Both the position numbers and the translations under genes were made by a program. Of a stretch of DNA of 64,000 nt, positions 39,072 through 50,987 are shown one piece after another. Every line of letters starts with the position of its first letter. Position 1 is the stretch's first letter. The notes below the pieces were generated by a model. That model searched no databases. It was not told the origin of the DNA and saw only the letters and a program-made list of their open reading frames with translations. Source of the stretch: Symbiodinium kawagutii (lineage: Eukaryota > Sar > Dinophyceae > Suessiales > Symbiodiniaceae); contig VSDK01001703.1 in assembly GCA_009767595.1 (NCBI GenBank), forward strand, positions 33,892 to 97,891, in the 5' to 3' direction.

Positions 39072-39190
39072 GTCAGTCAACTGATGGTGAATTTGATGCC
39101 TGTGGGCGAGTTTCATGGTTTTTTCATTGTTGGATGATTGTCATTCGGATGTTTTTAGATATGTAAAAAAAAGCTCTTTTTTTAAGACAG

Positions 39191-39337
39191 GTTCATATTG
39201 ACGACATTTGATTTTCGCGGTTACGGATCGTCCAAGCGCTGGTTTTTTCGTTGCTCGATGATGGGTCGAGCGTTTTCCGGGTCACGTCCAAGCCTTGGGA
39301 GACACGTCGCGGAGAATGGCCCCACGGCGTGGCTGTG
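39191..39337 (+). CDS. Host gene X, exon candidate 2
   Basis: It follows TTTTTTTAAGACAG and ends at GGCTGTG|GTGAAT. Only one frame is open from acceptor to donor (phase 1 in, 2 out), reading FILTTFDFRGYGSSKRWFF then MMGRAFSGSRPSLGRHV. The intron after it carries an M1 copy (39361-39481). Confidence 0.4.
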
Positions 39338-39360
39338 GTGAATAGTTCACACTGGTTGAT

Positions 39361-39481
39361 AAGGCTATGGGTCAAGCAGTTAATCAACCAACTCATGAGG
39401 AATTTCCACCAACAATTTCATAGGGAAAACAATGGTTAGTAGTGGGGGAACCAGGGATACAGGGTTTTGACCCACAGCCAT
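39361..39481 (+). mobile_element. M1 element in a putative intron of gene X
   Basis: AAGGCTATGGGTCAAGCAG at the left and GTTTTGACCCACAGCCAT at the right; ATAGGGAAAACAATGG and GGGGGAACCAGGGATACAGG inside. Confidence 0.8.
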
Positions 39482-39965
39482 TTTTTGGGATCAGCGATGA
39501 TCCGAAATTGAAGATTGCGGCTATCAACCACGCAAAATGGTTAATGCCTTTGAATAATATGATAAGAATGTTCTATAGGATTGTGGATACACTCCGGGAG
39601 TCGAAGACAGCAATGGCACATCACCATTCCCAACAGGGAAGTAATCTATAGATTAAATGGTGGTTGATCCAATTGCTGTTAGGGTACCCGGGGGTGTCAA
39701 CCAGTATTGACTAAGCATCAGCTGTCAAAATTTGCGTTCGCGCGAGGATAGCAACCATTGACCGCTAGTTATCAGCCGGTAGAATTAGCTCATAGTTTAT
39801 CAGAGGGTACTAGATCAACAATTAATTAACCATTTTCAACCATTGACCGTTATCAATGGTGGGTGATGAATTATATTTAACAACCACAGCTGGTTGGTTG
39901 AACTCATTATCAACCATTATTGCTAGTTGTTAGCCACTAGTTAATCAACCAGAGGGTACCAAGAG

Positions 39966-40096
39966 CGGGATCACCGTGATGGTGTCAGGCATGGACATCT
40001 CAGATGGAAAGAGGGACATCTTCAAAGCACAGGTTGGAAGCAGAGATGGCGTGGGTGGCAGTGGTGTTCTGCCGAGATTCGTCTTGGTTGATGTTG
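39966..40096 (+). CDS. Host gene X, exon candidate 3
   Basis: It follows GGTACCAAGAG and ends at GATGTTG|GTCAGT. Phase 1 in, 1 out, joining candidate 2 in frame. It reads GITVMVSGMDISDGKRDIF then VLPRFVLVDV. Composition suggests a folded domain, but no family was recognised. Confidence 0.4.
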
Positions 40097-40484
40097 GTCA
40101 GTATGGTTCTATAATCGTTCATAGTGATTTATATTCTAACAATGGTTAGTATGGTTTAAGAGTTGCTGGGAATGACCATACAAGTAGTGTAATAATGGTT
40201 GAGAATGATACATAGTAAGTATCAAACGATGGAGCTACTATGTTTATACATTTGTTGCGTATGAGAGCTCGCTCACGTTCTATGTGAAAGTATAAGTAGA
40301 GAGAGAGAGATAGCTATCCAAGAATTACCTAAGATATACATAATTTTGACGCGTTGCAAGTTACAGACTACATGCATACAATTCTACTCTTCCTCATTCA
40401 TGCGGCTGAGACATCTCAACATATATCTTCTGAGGGTTCTGAGCTGTCAGGATTCGAGAAGTTTCCAGGACTACAAAGAAAACA

Positions 40485-40595
40485 TTTTTTTTGCAAAACA
40501 GGGGACACAAAAAATGATGGTTTATCACTATAAATGATTGATGTTTGATGATTTAGGGGTACCCCCCATTATGAGAATCACCCGTATTTCATCAA
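40485..40595 (+). mobile_element. M2 element, left end worn
   Basis: TTGCAAAACAGGGGACAC at the left, ATTATGAGAATCACCCGTAT at the right; ATGATGGTTTATCACTATAA inside. Confidence 0.6.
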
Positions 40596-40667
40596 AACAC
40601 GTATCAGTTACGGCTGATCTGGAATTTGGGGGTGGTAGTGGATGAAGGGCTTAACAAAGTGGTTGAT

Positions 40668-40776
40668 CCATACGGGTGTTACTCCAAACAGGCGTACCCC
40701 CAATTCATCCCATATTAATCATTCTTTATTTATAAACCATCCATTTTTTGACCCCTATTTTGAGAAACCACCTTAT
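40668..40776 (-). mobile_element. M2 element
   Basis: Interior in reverse order (CCCCCAATTCATCC, then TTATTTATAAACCATCC), right end CTATTTTGAGAAACCACC. It forms an inverted pair with the copy at 40485. Confidence 0.65.
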
Positions 40777-41937
40777 TACCTTCTTAGTAAACCAATAAAC
40801 TGGTTTCACCACAAATAGCTTGTGTTTTGTGGGAGAGGAAAAAACCCAAATAGCTGATTATTTACCCCTACATTTATGGTTTAGCATAGCAAATGATGAG
40901 TTGACCCAATGCAGGGTTTCATTACACAGATGCGCCAGGAGTACAGCATATTTACCTACATAACTGGGTCATTTTATAGGTAAATGTCGGTAGACCATGC
41001 GTGGAGCCGGGAATTCTCAGGGCATGCAGCACTTCCGAAGTGCACATAAGCAGGCGATCGCTGCGCCGCCTACCGTGTGATGTGCTGGTGTTGTGGCGCT
41101 GGTTTGCTGGTCATGGCGAGAGAAACCTTGGTACCCCTGGCTGTTGACATTCCCATAATTGACCCGGCGATGTGAAGAACTGTCCATCGCTGTTGGTTGC
41201 TATGGACCCATAGCGACATGAACAAGCTGAAGAAAACAACAGCTACAGCGTTTGGTCATTGTATGAACCACCAAATACCGCCAACAAATTATGAACACGG
41301 AGCCAGAAGCTGCATAACGGATAGGGAACGACTCACTTTAGGTCATAGTAGGTTGTATGAAAGGTATTTTGCAGGCTACTCCGATCTTGTAGTATCATAC
41401 AGTTCAGTATCAACCACTTATATACTAGGGGAATATTATTGGCCATGAATACTTAACATGGATGAATTGACACGGAGATGCAGTCGGAGAATGTCAGAGA
41501 TACCGTCTCCCGGTTGGTCATTAATGGATCATTTTCACACATGACTAGCCATACTGTAGTTGATCATGATTTTTGTTGGCAAGGCGTGAGGTATTAGTTT
41601 TGCAGAGTTGACCTATTTGAGCATGGCGTTTGTAAGATTTGGTGCAAGGTCAATGTCGCTGTCATTAGTAAACCAGGTCAAAATGGCTAAGACTTGAAAT
41701 TGATTTGGTCCGCCAACCGGACTGAGGAGTTCTCAACAGCGAAACCCACTCGTGCAAGCCAAAGGTAGCCAAAGGTTTTTCCATATAGATGTACAAAACC
41801 AACTCCCTCAGTGAGTCAGCACCAAGATGCACAACTAAGTGCAGCTGACCACAAAATCACCCCTGAGAGCCATTGAGATATGCGCGTTATCATCATCTCC
41901 CATGGGCGATATGCGTTGTGGCAGCGAGCTACCGTAG

Positions 41938-42024
41938 GTTTTGGGTCACGAGCTACCATGGACAGAGATGGCCTGACACTGAGCTGTGGGAATTTGACTT
42001 TCAACAACTCAGTAGAGGAGGAGT
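41938..42024 (+). CDS. Host gene X, exon candidate 4, end uncertain
   Basis: It follows CTACCGTAG. Phase 2 in, matching candidate 3. It reads FGSRATMDRDGLTLSCGNL then FNNSVEEEF. The donor could be GTGGCA (42025), GTAGAG slightly earlier, or GTCAAG inside the worn M1 half that follows. All give end phase 0. Confidence 0.3.
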
Positions 42025-42131
42025 TCGTGGCATGGCTATGGGTCAAGCAGTTAACCAAGCAGTGGTGATTACAATGTTTATTGATGGTTATTTATAGTGG
42101 TTCATAATCATAAATCATAATGGTTAATACT

Positions 42132-42235
42132 ATGGCTATGGGTCTAGATGAATTTCACCAACAATTTCATAGGGAAAGCAGCCTGGTTAATGATAGGGGG
42201 AACCAGGGGTACAACGTGAACTGACCCACTGCCAT
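42132..42235 (+). mobile_element. M1 element, shortened
   Basis: ATGGCTATGGGTCTAGATG at the left, ACTGACCCACTGCCAT at the right. A left half of another M1 lies at 42033-42062. Confidence 0.7.
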
Positions 42236-42480
42236 ATACCCATTTTTTCTTGCACATAGAATAAGGCGCAAAGTCTATACAACTCAGTAAAGCGGAATGA
42301 CATGTTGTTTGTTTCCCCTGCATGTTGCTGAATCAAAGAGTGGTTATGCATAAAACTGTTGGTTTGCTACGTGGGCCATGTTGGGGGCAATTCACACTAG
42401 AATCATACAGGGTCATATCCATGAAACATGATTCAGTCAGATTTAGTCTTACTTTTTTAGTAATTAAACTTTATCGTATT

Positions 42481-42612
42481 CACCATCATTGACCCTTATA
42501 TAAACCACCATTGACCCCATATGAACCACCATTGACCCCATATTAACCACCATTGACCCCATATTAACCACCATTAACCCCAATCAGCTACCATTAACCA
42601 CTGTATCAACCA
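42481..42612. repeat. Tandem repeat, unit 21 bp
   Basis: Five to six copies of ACCACCATTGACCCCATATT plus one base. The later copies change GACCCC to AACCCC. Confidence 0.85.
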
Positions 42613-42947
42613 CCAATATACGGACTGCCACTGGGACAACGCGTGCCCCGAGGTTGACCAGGACCACTTCAGGCCGACCATGAATTCATGGATCTCAGTT
42701 TTCGGTTGTTCATCATGGAATTCTTCCGAGAATCATGAGCTTGGAGGCATTTGGAGGCACCAAGACTGAGAGATTTTTTTTTACAACTTTGTATATAAGT
42801 GTACTTATATGAATAGTGCATAGGTTGATCTATTATATTAAGTGTACTTATATGAATAGTGAATATGATTTTGTGTATTATATAACTATTACACGTGTTA
42901 ACTATTACACATCAATGCATAGTCACGGATCCTATGCTTGTTCCCAG

Positions 42948-43023
42948 CGGCAGATTCCTCAAAGCACCCGGTTTGAACCAGGAGAGCTGAGCCCAGCCGC
43001 CAGAATCGTAGCCCCGGATCCTG
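42948..43023 (+). CDS. Host gene X, exon candidate 5, end uncertain
   Basis: It follows TTGTTCCCAG. The phase-0 frame reads RQIPQSTRFEPGELSPAAR then IVAPDPG. A GC donor (G|GCAATGG) at 43024 gives end phase 1, which fits the next candidate. GTAGCC at 43008 is the alternative. The frame actually stays open to 43124. Confidence 0.3.
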
Positions 43024-43286
43024 GCAATGGAAAATCGCCTATAGATAAAGACAGCTTGGCTCTGAAACACCCGGCCGTGCTTGAACATACCCAGCTTGGC
43101 AAAAAAGCGGAGCTTCCAGGATGAAGTGTGGCGATTTTTCATCCATTTTCCGCATGTTTCATGAATGTTCCACATTTTTCATCCATTTTCCGCATGTTTC
43201 ATCCATTTATAGAATTGTTCATCCAGTTCATCCATTTTCCAAGGTTCAAAGCGGGAACTTCCAACCAAAAACTGCCCCACTCCAAG

Positions 43287-43413
43287 GGGTGTGGATAGCT
43301 GCCACAGCACCTGCCGTGAGCCAAGCGCCTGGGAGGTCTTCGGATGGCGTCTACGTGGGCGGAGCCTTGGTCGCCCTGGCGGCTTTGGATGGACACGACC
43401 AGTCGCCTCACAG
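43287..43413 (+). CDS. Host gene X, exon candidate 6
   Basis: It lies between CACTCCAAG and CTCACAG|GTGCGG. Phase 2 in, 2 out. It reads VWIAATAPAVSQAPGRSSD then GVYVGGALVALAALDGHD, a hydrophobic, alanine-rich segment. One other frame is open. The trailing AG plus the G of the next exon give Arg in frame. Confidence 0.4.
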
Positions 43414-43688
43414 GTGCGGCGGCGGGGGATCATCGGACGGACGTTGTGACTGCGCATGGATGGATGGATGATCATCGTTGATCCCCACTTATAGTAACCC
43501 CTTAGTAACCATGGTTAGTAAGCCACGGAGGGCGAGCTGGGTCAATATTGACCAGCAACAATAGGTTTGGGGTTGCCATACTGAGAGATTCACAAATTCA
43601 TGTAGAACTGAGAGTTTATTCCTCTTGGGGTTGCCATTTTCTCTACTGGGAGATTCACAAATTCATAAACCAACTGTGTTGCGTGCAG

Positions 43689-43818
43689 GAATGGAGATGG
43701 TCAGATTTGCCGCCAGACCATGCCAAGCGACCATTTGCCGTCACTGGTGGTTGCTCTGCTGAATGACCAGATCCTGCGGAATTTCGGTGGGGGCAGAGAG
43801 AAGCTCGTGCTATTGTGG
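43689..43818 (+). CDS. Host gene X, exon candidate 7
   Basis: It lies between GTTGCGTGCAG and TATTGTGG|GTACAGG. Only one frame is open through the segment (phase 1 in, 0 out): NGDGQICRQTMPSDHLPSL then VVALLNDQILRNFGGG. This is among the clearest exons of the window. Confidence 0.45.
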
Positions 43819-44023
43819 GTACAGGCTATATTTCCGTGTTATAATAGTATGTGCGTTACATATATAGATGCATGCTAATATGCGCACATATTTATTACTG
43901 TACTGTATTTGTGCAATATGTCAATTAGATGATCTGACAGCTACATTGGAACCTGGTTGTCATCCCCATTATTTGTGCGCCAAATGGTTTTCTACTACAA
44001 AGTTTGCGTTTTGAATCAAACAG

Positions 44024-44069
44024 TTGCGTTCCACGGTGTCCTGCTTGGCCAAATCCAAAGGGAGGCAAG
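44024..44069 (+). CDS. Host gene X, small exon candidate 8
   Basis: It lies between GAATCAAACAG and GGCAAG|GTCACT. Phase 0 in, 1 out, exactly what is needed to join the exons on either side. It reads LRSTVSCLAKSKGRQ. It was chosen partly because its phases fit. Confidence 0.25.
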
Positions 44070-44824
44070 GTCACTGCAAGGACCAGGGGCGCCTGGAATG
44101 CCTGATTAAGTCACTGCTCTGGCATGGTTGTTGGACTGGAGCTGTGAATCGGAGAATCAAATGAGAAACTATAGTCTATCAGGAACCGATTTTTTGAACT
44201 TTCAGGGCGGGGGTTTAGATTTGATAGGTTTATTGATTTATTGGGTTTTGCTGAGTCTATACGTTGGCAAACTAGGTGGCAATTTACGCAACAAGCTGAC
44301 TAAGCAACAATGGAAGCCAATGGAAGTAAGGTTTTGCATAGTCGACCAATAAACATTCATTATAGATCTTTATCTGGTCAATCAAAAACTGAATCACTGG
44401 CTTGTTGATGAAGTAGCGAATAGATTAGTATGCATGATTAGATGTCTTGTGACATGTTATGAACTAAATCACACTAGCCAACCAAGCAGCTAATCAGTTG
44501 CTACCAAGCCTGACAAACTGGCGAACTAGCCAACTGAAACGATCAACTACACTACCTGACAGGTATGAACAAACTGAGTCACAAATTTCTAAACTTACTG
44601 GAATACTGGAATACTACAAGGACTGCTTCTTTTGCAACTACAGCCACCACTCCTATTCACTACTGCCACCACTACTGCTACTACCACTCCTACTTGCCTA
44701 CTACAACTGCTGCTGTTGCCGTTTCAGTACAGCTGAAGCTCTCCCGAGCGAGAGCTGTGAAACGTAAACCACCCATGGTGGAAGAAACAATAGATTTCGT
44801 GTTTTGATCTTGCAAATATGGCCA

Positions 44825-44942
44825 ATGGCTATGGGTCAATATTTAATCAACCAACTAGTGGGGGATATTCACCAGCAACAATAGGGAAAACAATGGGAAA
44901 TGATGGGGGAACCAGGGGTACAGGGTTTTGACCCACAGCCAT
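44825..44942 (+). mobile_element. M1 element, near consensus
   Basis: ATGGCTATGGGTCAATATTT at the left and TTTTGACCCACAGCCAT at the right; one mismatch in 15 between the ends. Interior: CAACCAACTAGTGGGGG, AATAGGGAAAACAATGG, GGGGGAACCAGGGGTACAGG. No coding capacity. Confidence 0.85.
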
Positions 44943-45192
44943 ATGTTGTGCAAATCTGTATGTGTGTGCAAGCATTTGGTAGGTTTATAATATAGACATT
45001 TTTTGCACAGATGTCTGTAATATAGTTATTCTATAGATATTTTGGTCAGAAAGCGACAAAAGCATGAGTTTAACGTATGTCTATTTTATACATATATATA
45101 TATGCATCAGTAGGTGTTTATCTACATTGCGCATGTAAAATGCATGTGTGTATATGTTCGTATTAGTCTAACACCTCTTTCTATGCAAATAT

Positions 45193-45302
45193 ATGGGTTT
45201 GTGCCAAGCCATACGGTAACCAATAACCCATCAAAAAATGGTCACTTCACGCGGAAACCATTGGTTTTTTGGGTACCACTATGGCTTGGCACATACCCAT
45301 AT
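45193..45302 (-). mobile_element. M4 element
   Basis: TGGGTTTGTGCCAAGCCATA at the left and CTATGGCTTGGCACATACCC at the right. The interior is reversed (GGAAACCATTGG). Confidence 0.8.
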
Positions 45303-45372
45303 GATGAATGTACCTCCAAAGGGGCGGATCGCTTACTTCGGGGCGTGTGGTTGACCGAATCCATCTTTGCAG

Positions 45373-45453
45373 CTGCTGTTACGAGGTTGTTCAGAGACGC
45401 AGACCGCCTGACTCCATGGATTTGTGGCAGTGATGGCCGCACAGCATCAGATG
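45373..45453 (+). CDS. Host gene X, exon candidate 9
   Basis: It lies between CATCTTTGCAG and CAGATG|GTATCG. Two of the three frames have stops. The open one (phase 2 in, 1 out) reads AVTRLFRDADRLTPWICG then SDGRTASD. Confidence 0.4.
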
Positions 45454-45505
45454 GTATCGGGGTAGCCACGAAACTTGCAATCACCCACGAGTAAACTGAC
45501 ACAAA

Positions 45506-45584
45506 CCTGGCAATGGAAAATCCACCTATTATCGGTGGTTTCCTAGGCTTTCATTATTACATATGGTGAAAATCCATTGCCAGG
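45506..45584. mobile_element. M6 inverted-repeat element
   Basis: CCTGGCAATGG at the left and CCATTGCCAGG at the right are exact inverted ends; a 79-bp element with GGTGGTTTCC inside. Related pieces occur at 43019, 7670, 60360 and 61450. Confidence 0.6.
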
Positions 45585-46096
45585 ATAGTTTGTCAGCGGG
45601 TAGATAGTGTGGATATAAGTAGGCCATGGTGGGGGCATAGGGGTGACCAAGTTCACAGTATTTGTCTCGTCTTCTCTCATCCAAGTTTTTCTTACAGTTT
45701 TTCTTTTCAAACATTACTCTTGTATCACATTGTAATCTAAGATAATTTGTCCATTTTACCTATTTGCCGATCTATCAATTTTTATCATGTATCTATCAAT
45801 CTACCTATGTTTTCATTTTTCATTCATTTCAGTATATGCGGATGCAACAGACAGATGTAAACTTGGTTTCATGGTCAAGGGTCATGATAGTGGTGGCACG
45901 TGGTTGACTAGAACAGCGCAACGAAGCAAACCATCAATGCATCAAATTAACCACTGTCATGAGTAATTGACATTTCGACATCCTTCTCATCAACCCAGGC
46001 TCAAGGATCAATGATTCTTGTATACGAAGCTGGTTGTGTGGATAATCCGCCATAGAAACTTGTTTACCTATCGGAAATCCTGGCGAAACTCCCCAG

Positions 46097-46266
46097 GGAT
46101 CGTTTCGGATGGCTGTGCGGCGTTTCGCGAACGTACTGCGCTGCGGCAGTACCGCATGAGGGATCCGCTGGTCGCTCGCACCAAAGCAATGGGCTTTCCC
46201 TCAGAATTCCCAGATTTGCTATCTACAGCTACTTCGCGTTTAGTTTGGCATCATTGGAAAGAGTAA
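46097..46266 (+). CDS. Host gene X, last exon candidate with stop
   Basis: It follows AAACTCCCCAG. Entered in phase 2, as candidate 9 requires, it reads IVSDGCAAFRERTALRQYR then MRDPLVARTKAMGFPSEFP and ends at TAA (46264-46266). The protein end is basic and Trp-containing (LVWHHWKE). Phase 1 is also open but lacks a stop at a natural end. Confidence 0.4.
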
Positions 46267-48463
46267 TGGTGAATAATTGACTGGTCAATATTGATTGACT
46301 TATGCTTCATGATTGACTAATGGTGAATGATTGACTCATGGTTAAACGAGTGGGTGAATGATTCCAATCCAACATTGAGTCGTCGATGACTCACTTCATC
46401 GGTCAGCACCGCTGATCTCCTGAACAGCTTGGAGGAAGAAGCCACATGCCAGATCTCTTGTAGGTAAATGTAAGAACTCGCCACATTTAACAAAAAAGAG
46501 CGCTACGACAAATGTTTTATCAGTTTTTATTTATCACACACACGAAGATCTTTTCCACGATGCAGGCACATATGCAAGAACTGATATTCGTAACACGCTG
46601 CTGTTGTACAAAAAGAAATGTGAGTTCCCTACCCCTTTCGCGAAGAATTCCGCGGATGCTACGGGTATATATTGAGGTATCGTCCGTTCTTGGAACTTCG
46701 AAATCGAACGTTAATGTTTGCAATTAATCTATCAAATTTGATTCTGAGAAGGTCGTGCCAAAAGGGGGAAAGGTAGGTCGAGCGAAAGTGCTCCAGTTGG
46801 CTCTGGCATAGAGTAGTGAAGCTCTCTTGCCGAGAGCATTGCCTGGACCTTTCTAATTCGAGAATCAATGTGATAGAGAAGCGTTTGCCCGTAGGTTGAT
46901 TACGACTCAAATGTATCATTTTCAGTGTCAGGATACCTCTTGATTGTCCAAGTTGAAACTCGCAGTTGCCAAATGTTGCCAAAATTGTTATACAATAAAT
47001 GTTGAGTCCAATCCAATTTACGGGCAAGCCAGACGATGGCCAAAGTGGGGAAGAGATCTCGGTCATTGAAAGCGAAACCGTTGCTGCGGCAGTGGCGAAA
47101 ACCTTGGCTTGATCCTGCTTAATTGGATTGGGGTTTGCAAGCTTCAGCTGTTGTTCTAATTCAAGTTTGATGTTCTATGGGTCAGCAAAGTGTTGATGTT
47201 GATTGGACTTGATTGGTGATGCTCGTTGCACTTTGCCGGAAAGCCTGTTGATGGTTCCCATCCACCGGGTCCAGTCAAGCTGTTAGGAGCCTGGGGAAGC
47301 AATTCGCAGCTAGCCTGGGAGATTAACATAGATGAACCATGATGAACCAATTCCTGGCCTACGCCACTGGATACCCTAAAATGAGCGAGACTTGCACAAG
47401 AAGTCAGAATGGAAATGTCTTAGAATGTCTTAGACTTTGAAAGTCATTTCATATCATTTCCGTTTGCAACTATACATATATACATGTGCATTGCCTATAA
47501 TCCAGACACTATGAGTTGAGCCATTGAAGCAAGCTACATTTTTTGGACCCGGCAATGGCTGGCAACATGTTTTCTCGCGGCATCGGCTGGGTAAAACTTC
47601 TTCGGGTCTCCACAACCAGGGTGGGGTTTGATTCTCTGAGTCCTTTGGTGCTCGTTCCAAAGCCATTGGCTCAATCCTGAATTCCAAAGCAAAGGTATAA
47701 GAAACGGAGTCAGAAAGCAGGGAGCCCTTCCACCCAAGTAGAATATATCCAGCAGGGGAACCTTCAACCCAAGTCGCCAGCATATATTTACCACATTTTA
47801 TAAGCACTTCGAGCGCGCCGTCTTCATGGATGAAGAGCATGACGGATTGCTCGAAGCGGAGGCCACACCAGGGGAGCAGAGGTCCGGCGATCTCCTGGTG
47901 GCCGGAGATCAGTATCCATAGGGTCCCAGCCAGCGATGGGAGCTAAGGAGCCAGGGGTATCCCGTTCAATCCCTTTAAAGGGGGAGCGATTTAGAGCTAC
48001 AGGGAGTGGTGAAACCACATGGTAGTTGATGTTTGATGGTCATGGTTTCATTCTCTAGTTGATGAAATGGTATCATCAGTTTCAGTCATTTCATTCTCCA
48101 GTTGATAACAGTTGATGGATAACAATGGTGTTGAAAGCAGATGGTCGCTCCTTCTCCTTCAATGTGTATATATGATAATCATAGTAATGGTAACAATATA
48201 ATAGTAATGATGCTCAGACAATGTGAGATCAAGGATGACATAACCGTTGACCTCACAACCAATAGCCAGTATCTAACCAATATAAGAATTGATATAATTC
48301 ATATAAATATCCAGCCCTATAACCAATCAATGATCCTATGCTTCCATGTCCACTCCAACATTTCCCCTCATGGTCGAGGCCGCTGGGCCGGAAATCATCC
48401 CGGGGAAGAGGGAGTTGGGAGATTTGACGACGGGACGGGTTTCTCATAGATGCTTTCACTTGT
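46267..48463. other. Spacer after gene X
   Basis: Less AT-rich than most spacers. There are open stretches on the minus strand (47454-47840, 128 codons; 46659-47066) and on the plus strand (47210-47330). None has clear boundaries or a recognised family. It may include worn transposon sequence. Confidence 0.35.
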
Positions 48464-48563
48464 GATGGTTTCTTAGGGGATCCCCAAAGTTATGGTCAGT
48501 TTATTACTATAAATGGTTACGGAAGTATGATTTGGGGGTACCCCTATGGCTTGAGAAACCCCC
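48464..48563 (+). mobile_element. M2 element
   Basis: GATGGTTTCTTAGGGGATCC at the left, ATGGCTTGAGAAACCCCC at the right; GGTCAGTTTATTACTATAA inside. From here to 50420 there is no gene, only an AACC/AACG simple repeat at 49165-49235. Confidence 0.7.
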
Positions 48564-50420
48564 TTGTGGGGATCCTGGGAAACAACAACTAATGACTGGC
48601 TTGTGGCGGTTTTGAAATGTTTGAAACATTGGTTATTTGCGCTAATCATTGGGATGGTTGGTTGCCTCAGATTTTTGGGATGGCGACCAGATAAATGCCA
48701 ATGACTTCTATGATGAACGGCACTAGTGATGCTGAATTCATGGGATCCATAGGATATTTCCTTGCATCACTGGGGTACAAGAATGACTCAGAAAGAAAGG
48801 ACACCAGCAGATGGCTGTCGAGCTGGGCATAGCTTGAGAACTGCAGTGCGGCAGCCAAAGGTTGCCCAAACATGGTTATTGTTCGTTCATGCTGTGGTAA
48901 ATGATAGGAGCAATGTGGCTGAATCACCCGCGACGTAGGTTTTGAGGGTTACTGAGCCTGGTGAATGAGCATGGCTAGACATATCAAGAAATGACTCAAC
49001 ATGTGCATGTGATCTAACATAGATGTGCACAAAATGCCGGCCGCCACCCGCCACAGGTCACACCAAGCACGAATGGTTGGCCATTCCTCAGGCGGGTGCT
49101 TGCTGGAAATAACAGCTTGTCTTGCCGTCTCGCAGCATCAACAGCAGCAACAATGGTGAGACCAAGAAGAACCAACCAACGAACGAACAAACCAACGAAC
49201 GAACCAACGAACCAACCAACCAACCAACCACAAGCAGTGCCACCGTTCACCAACCAAAGCCATGCATGGGAGGTGAAAGCTTGGAAGTCCAATTCATGCC
49301 GTCAAAGCTAGCGTGCATTTAACGCCTATGTTTCAGCCCCTTGGGGCTGCAAATAACAGCATCTTGAAAGCCCAAGTGCTGCAAATACCGCACGAAACCA
49401 GCAGAATCATGAATCAAAAAAACGAAGCAGAGAAAACAATCCTAAAGAATCCTAAAGAAACATGTGGAGAGTTTTCATGGGTTTGCATTGCCTGATTTGG
49501 AGGCGATGCCTTCAACTGACCCTGGTTCTGGCGGGCACTGTATTATTGCTTGCCTCAACCTTGGCGGAGCTCAGGGCTGTTTCTACCTCAAGGGGTTGCT
49601 ACATACGATGCTTATGCAAAAGATCCTTCAGGAAGGATTTGATCAACGATCTGCCATTTTTTTACATTAATCAAATCTTGTTTCAAATTCATTTTAGATC
49701 AAATGGATTTGAAACAACATGTCCTTTTCACCAAAGTAGCATTTTAGATCGATCATATGATATGTGATTGATACTGTTGATTTCGTCCATTCCAACTTCT
49801 TCAGCCGATATAGTCCCACGGTACATGCAAGTATCCCCAACGAGGCTTTGTTTCTTTTTGGACATCACCATTTTTAGTATTTGCGGCATCGCGATGTGAT
49901 GACTTGTGGACTCAGCCAAGTAAGTACTACCACTGCAGTGGGTCACCAGCAACTATCCAGCGCAGTGGCGAGCTTGACAAATGGTTCTGATTCAGCATCG
50001 CTTCATGCTATTCTGGTGATCATGGTAATGCTATCTTTAGTCGTTATCAACATCCCCTTCAATCATGAGATACCTCAACCATTCCCCAATAACATGATTC
50101 AGATAATTCAGGAGTATACCATCTCCTTTAAGCATGTCTTGTGAGAAGTTCCTGAGCACAGATGGTATCGCCTGCACCCGTCGCCCCGTCACCGCAAAAC
50201 TTCCACAATGGAGAACTCCCAATGCACCTGGGAGTAAGCTCTCTAACCATAATCCAACATCATTAACTTGTCATTAACCATCTTTGGCAATGATGTTGGA
50301 TTCTGCTTGAATCAATGGCAATTAATTCATTGATGATCATTCGCTTATCATTCACTTGATCGTTGGCAATCATCAATGATGCGGCTGACATTACTGGACC
50401 GCCTTATCAGTATGAACATT

Positions 50421-50702
50421 ATGGCTCGTCAAAACCCTGTACCCGTGGTGTACCATCATTCAACACATTAAACCACAACTTTTGGTCATTATCCCGTAAT
50501 CAATGATGGTTTATATTGTTGATTGTTGTTGGGTAAAACATAAGTGTTAGTTCTACGAAGCATTCTCAACAATAATTATCAATATTGTTGGCTCTAAACT
50601 AATCATTACTATCCACTATGGTTGGCTCTCAACCCTATTAATCCTTCCTATATAACCACTATTATCCCTCATTCTTGTTGGTGAATTTTGACCCACTGCC
50701 TT
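50421..50702 (-). mobile_element. M1-like long element
   Basis: ATGGCTCGTCAAAACCCTG at the left and GGTGAATTTTGACCCACTGCC at the right. At 282 bp it is more than twice the usual M1. The extra middle part is AT-rich, so it may hold an inserted element or be an ancestral longer form. Confidence 0.5.
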
Positions 50703-50886
50703 ACCATCGCCTTGTTGAAGCCCTTCGCACTTCCATGAGGTCGTCTCGACCGTGGTCGCATCGCCGAGTTTTGCAAGGTGCAGCTGGGCCATGCGACGGA
50801 GACCGCTTCAGGGGCTTTCTGAAGTTCTGAGCTGCGGAGCGAAGTAGTGCGAAATGGTGCTTTTTTGTAGTCTAGTTATCTCTAGT

Positions 50887-50987
50887 TGATGGTTCTGAAC
50901 ATGTTGTTTTTTTCCCTAGTACTACCAAAAAGTGGGTTGGTTGACAAGGATATTTTTCATCATAGGGGTGGTTCAACCACGGACCAG
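50887..50987 (+). mobile_element. M3 element
   Basis: TTGATGGTTCTGAACATG at the left, GGTGGTTCAACCACGGACCAG at the right; GGGTTGGTTGACAAGGATAT inside. (TA)n tracts follow at 51060-51120 and 51460-51560. Confidence 0.65.

Noticed and set aside
47454..47840. Minus-strand frame of 128 codons
   Set aside because: No recognised domain, no good start context or splice signals. It could be worn transposon sequence.
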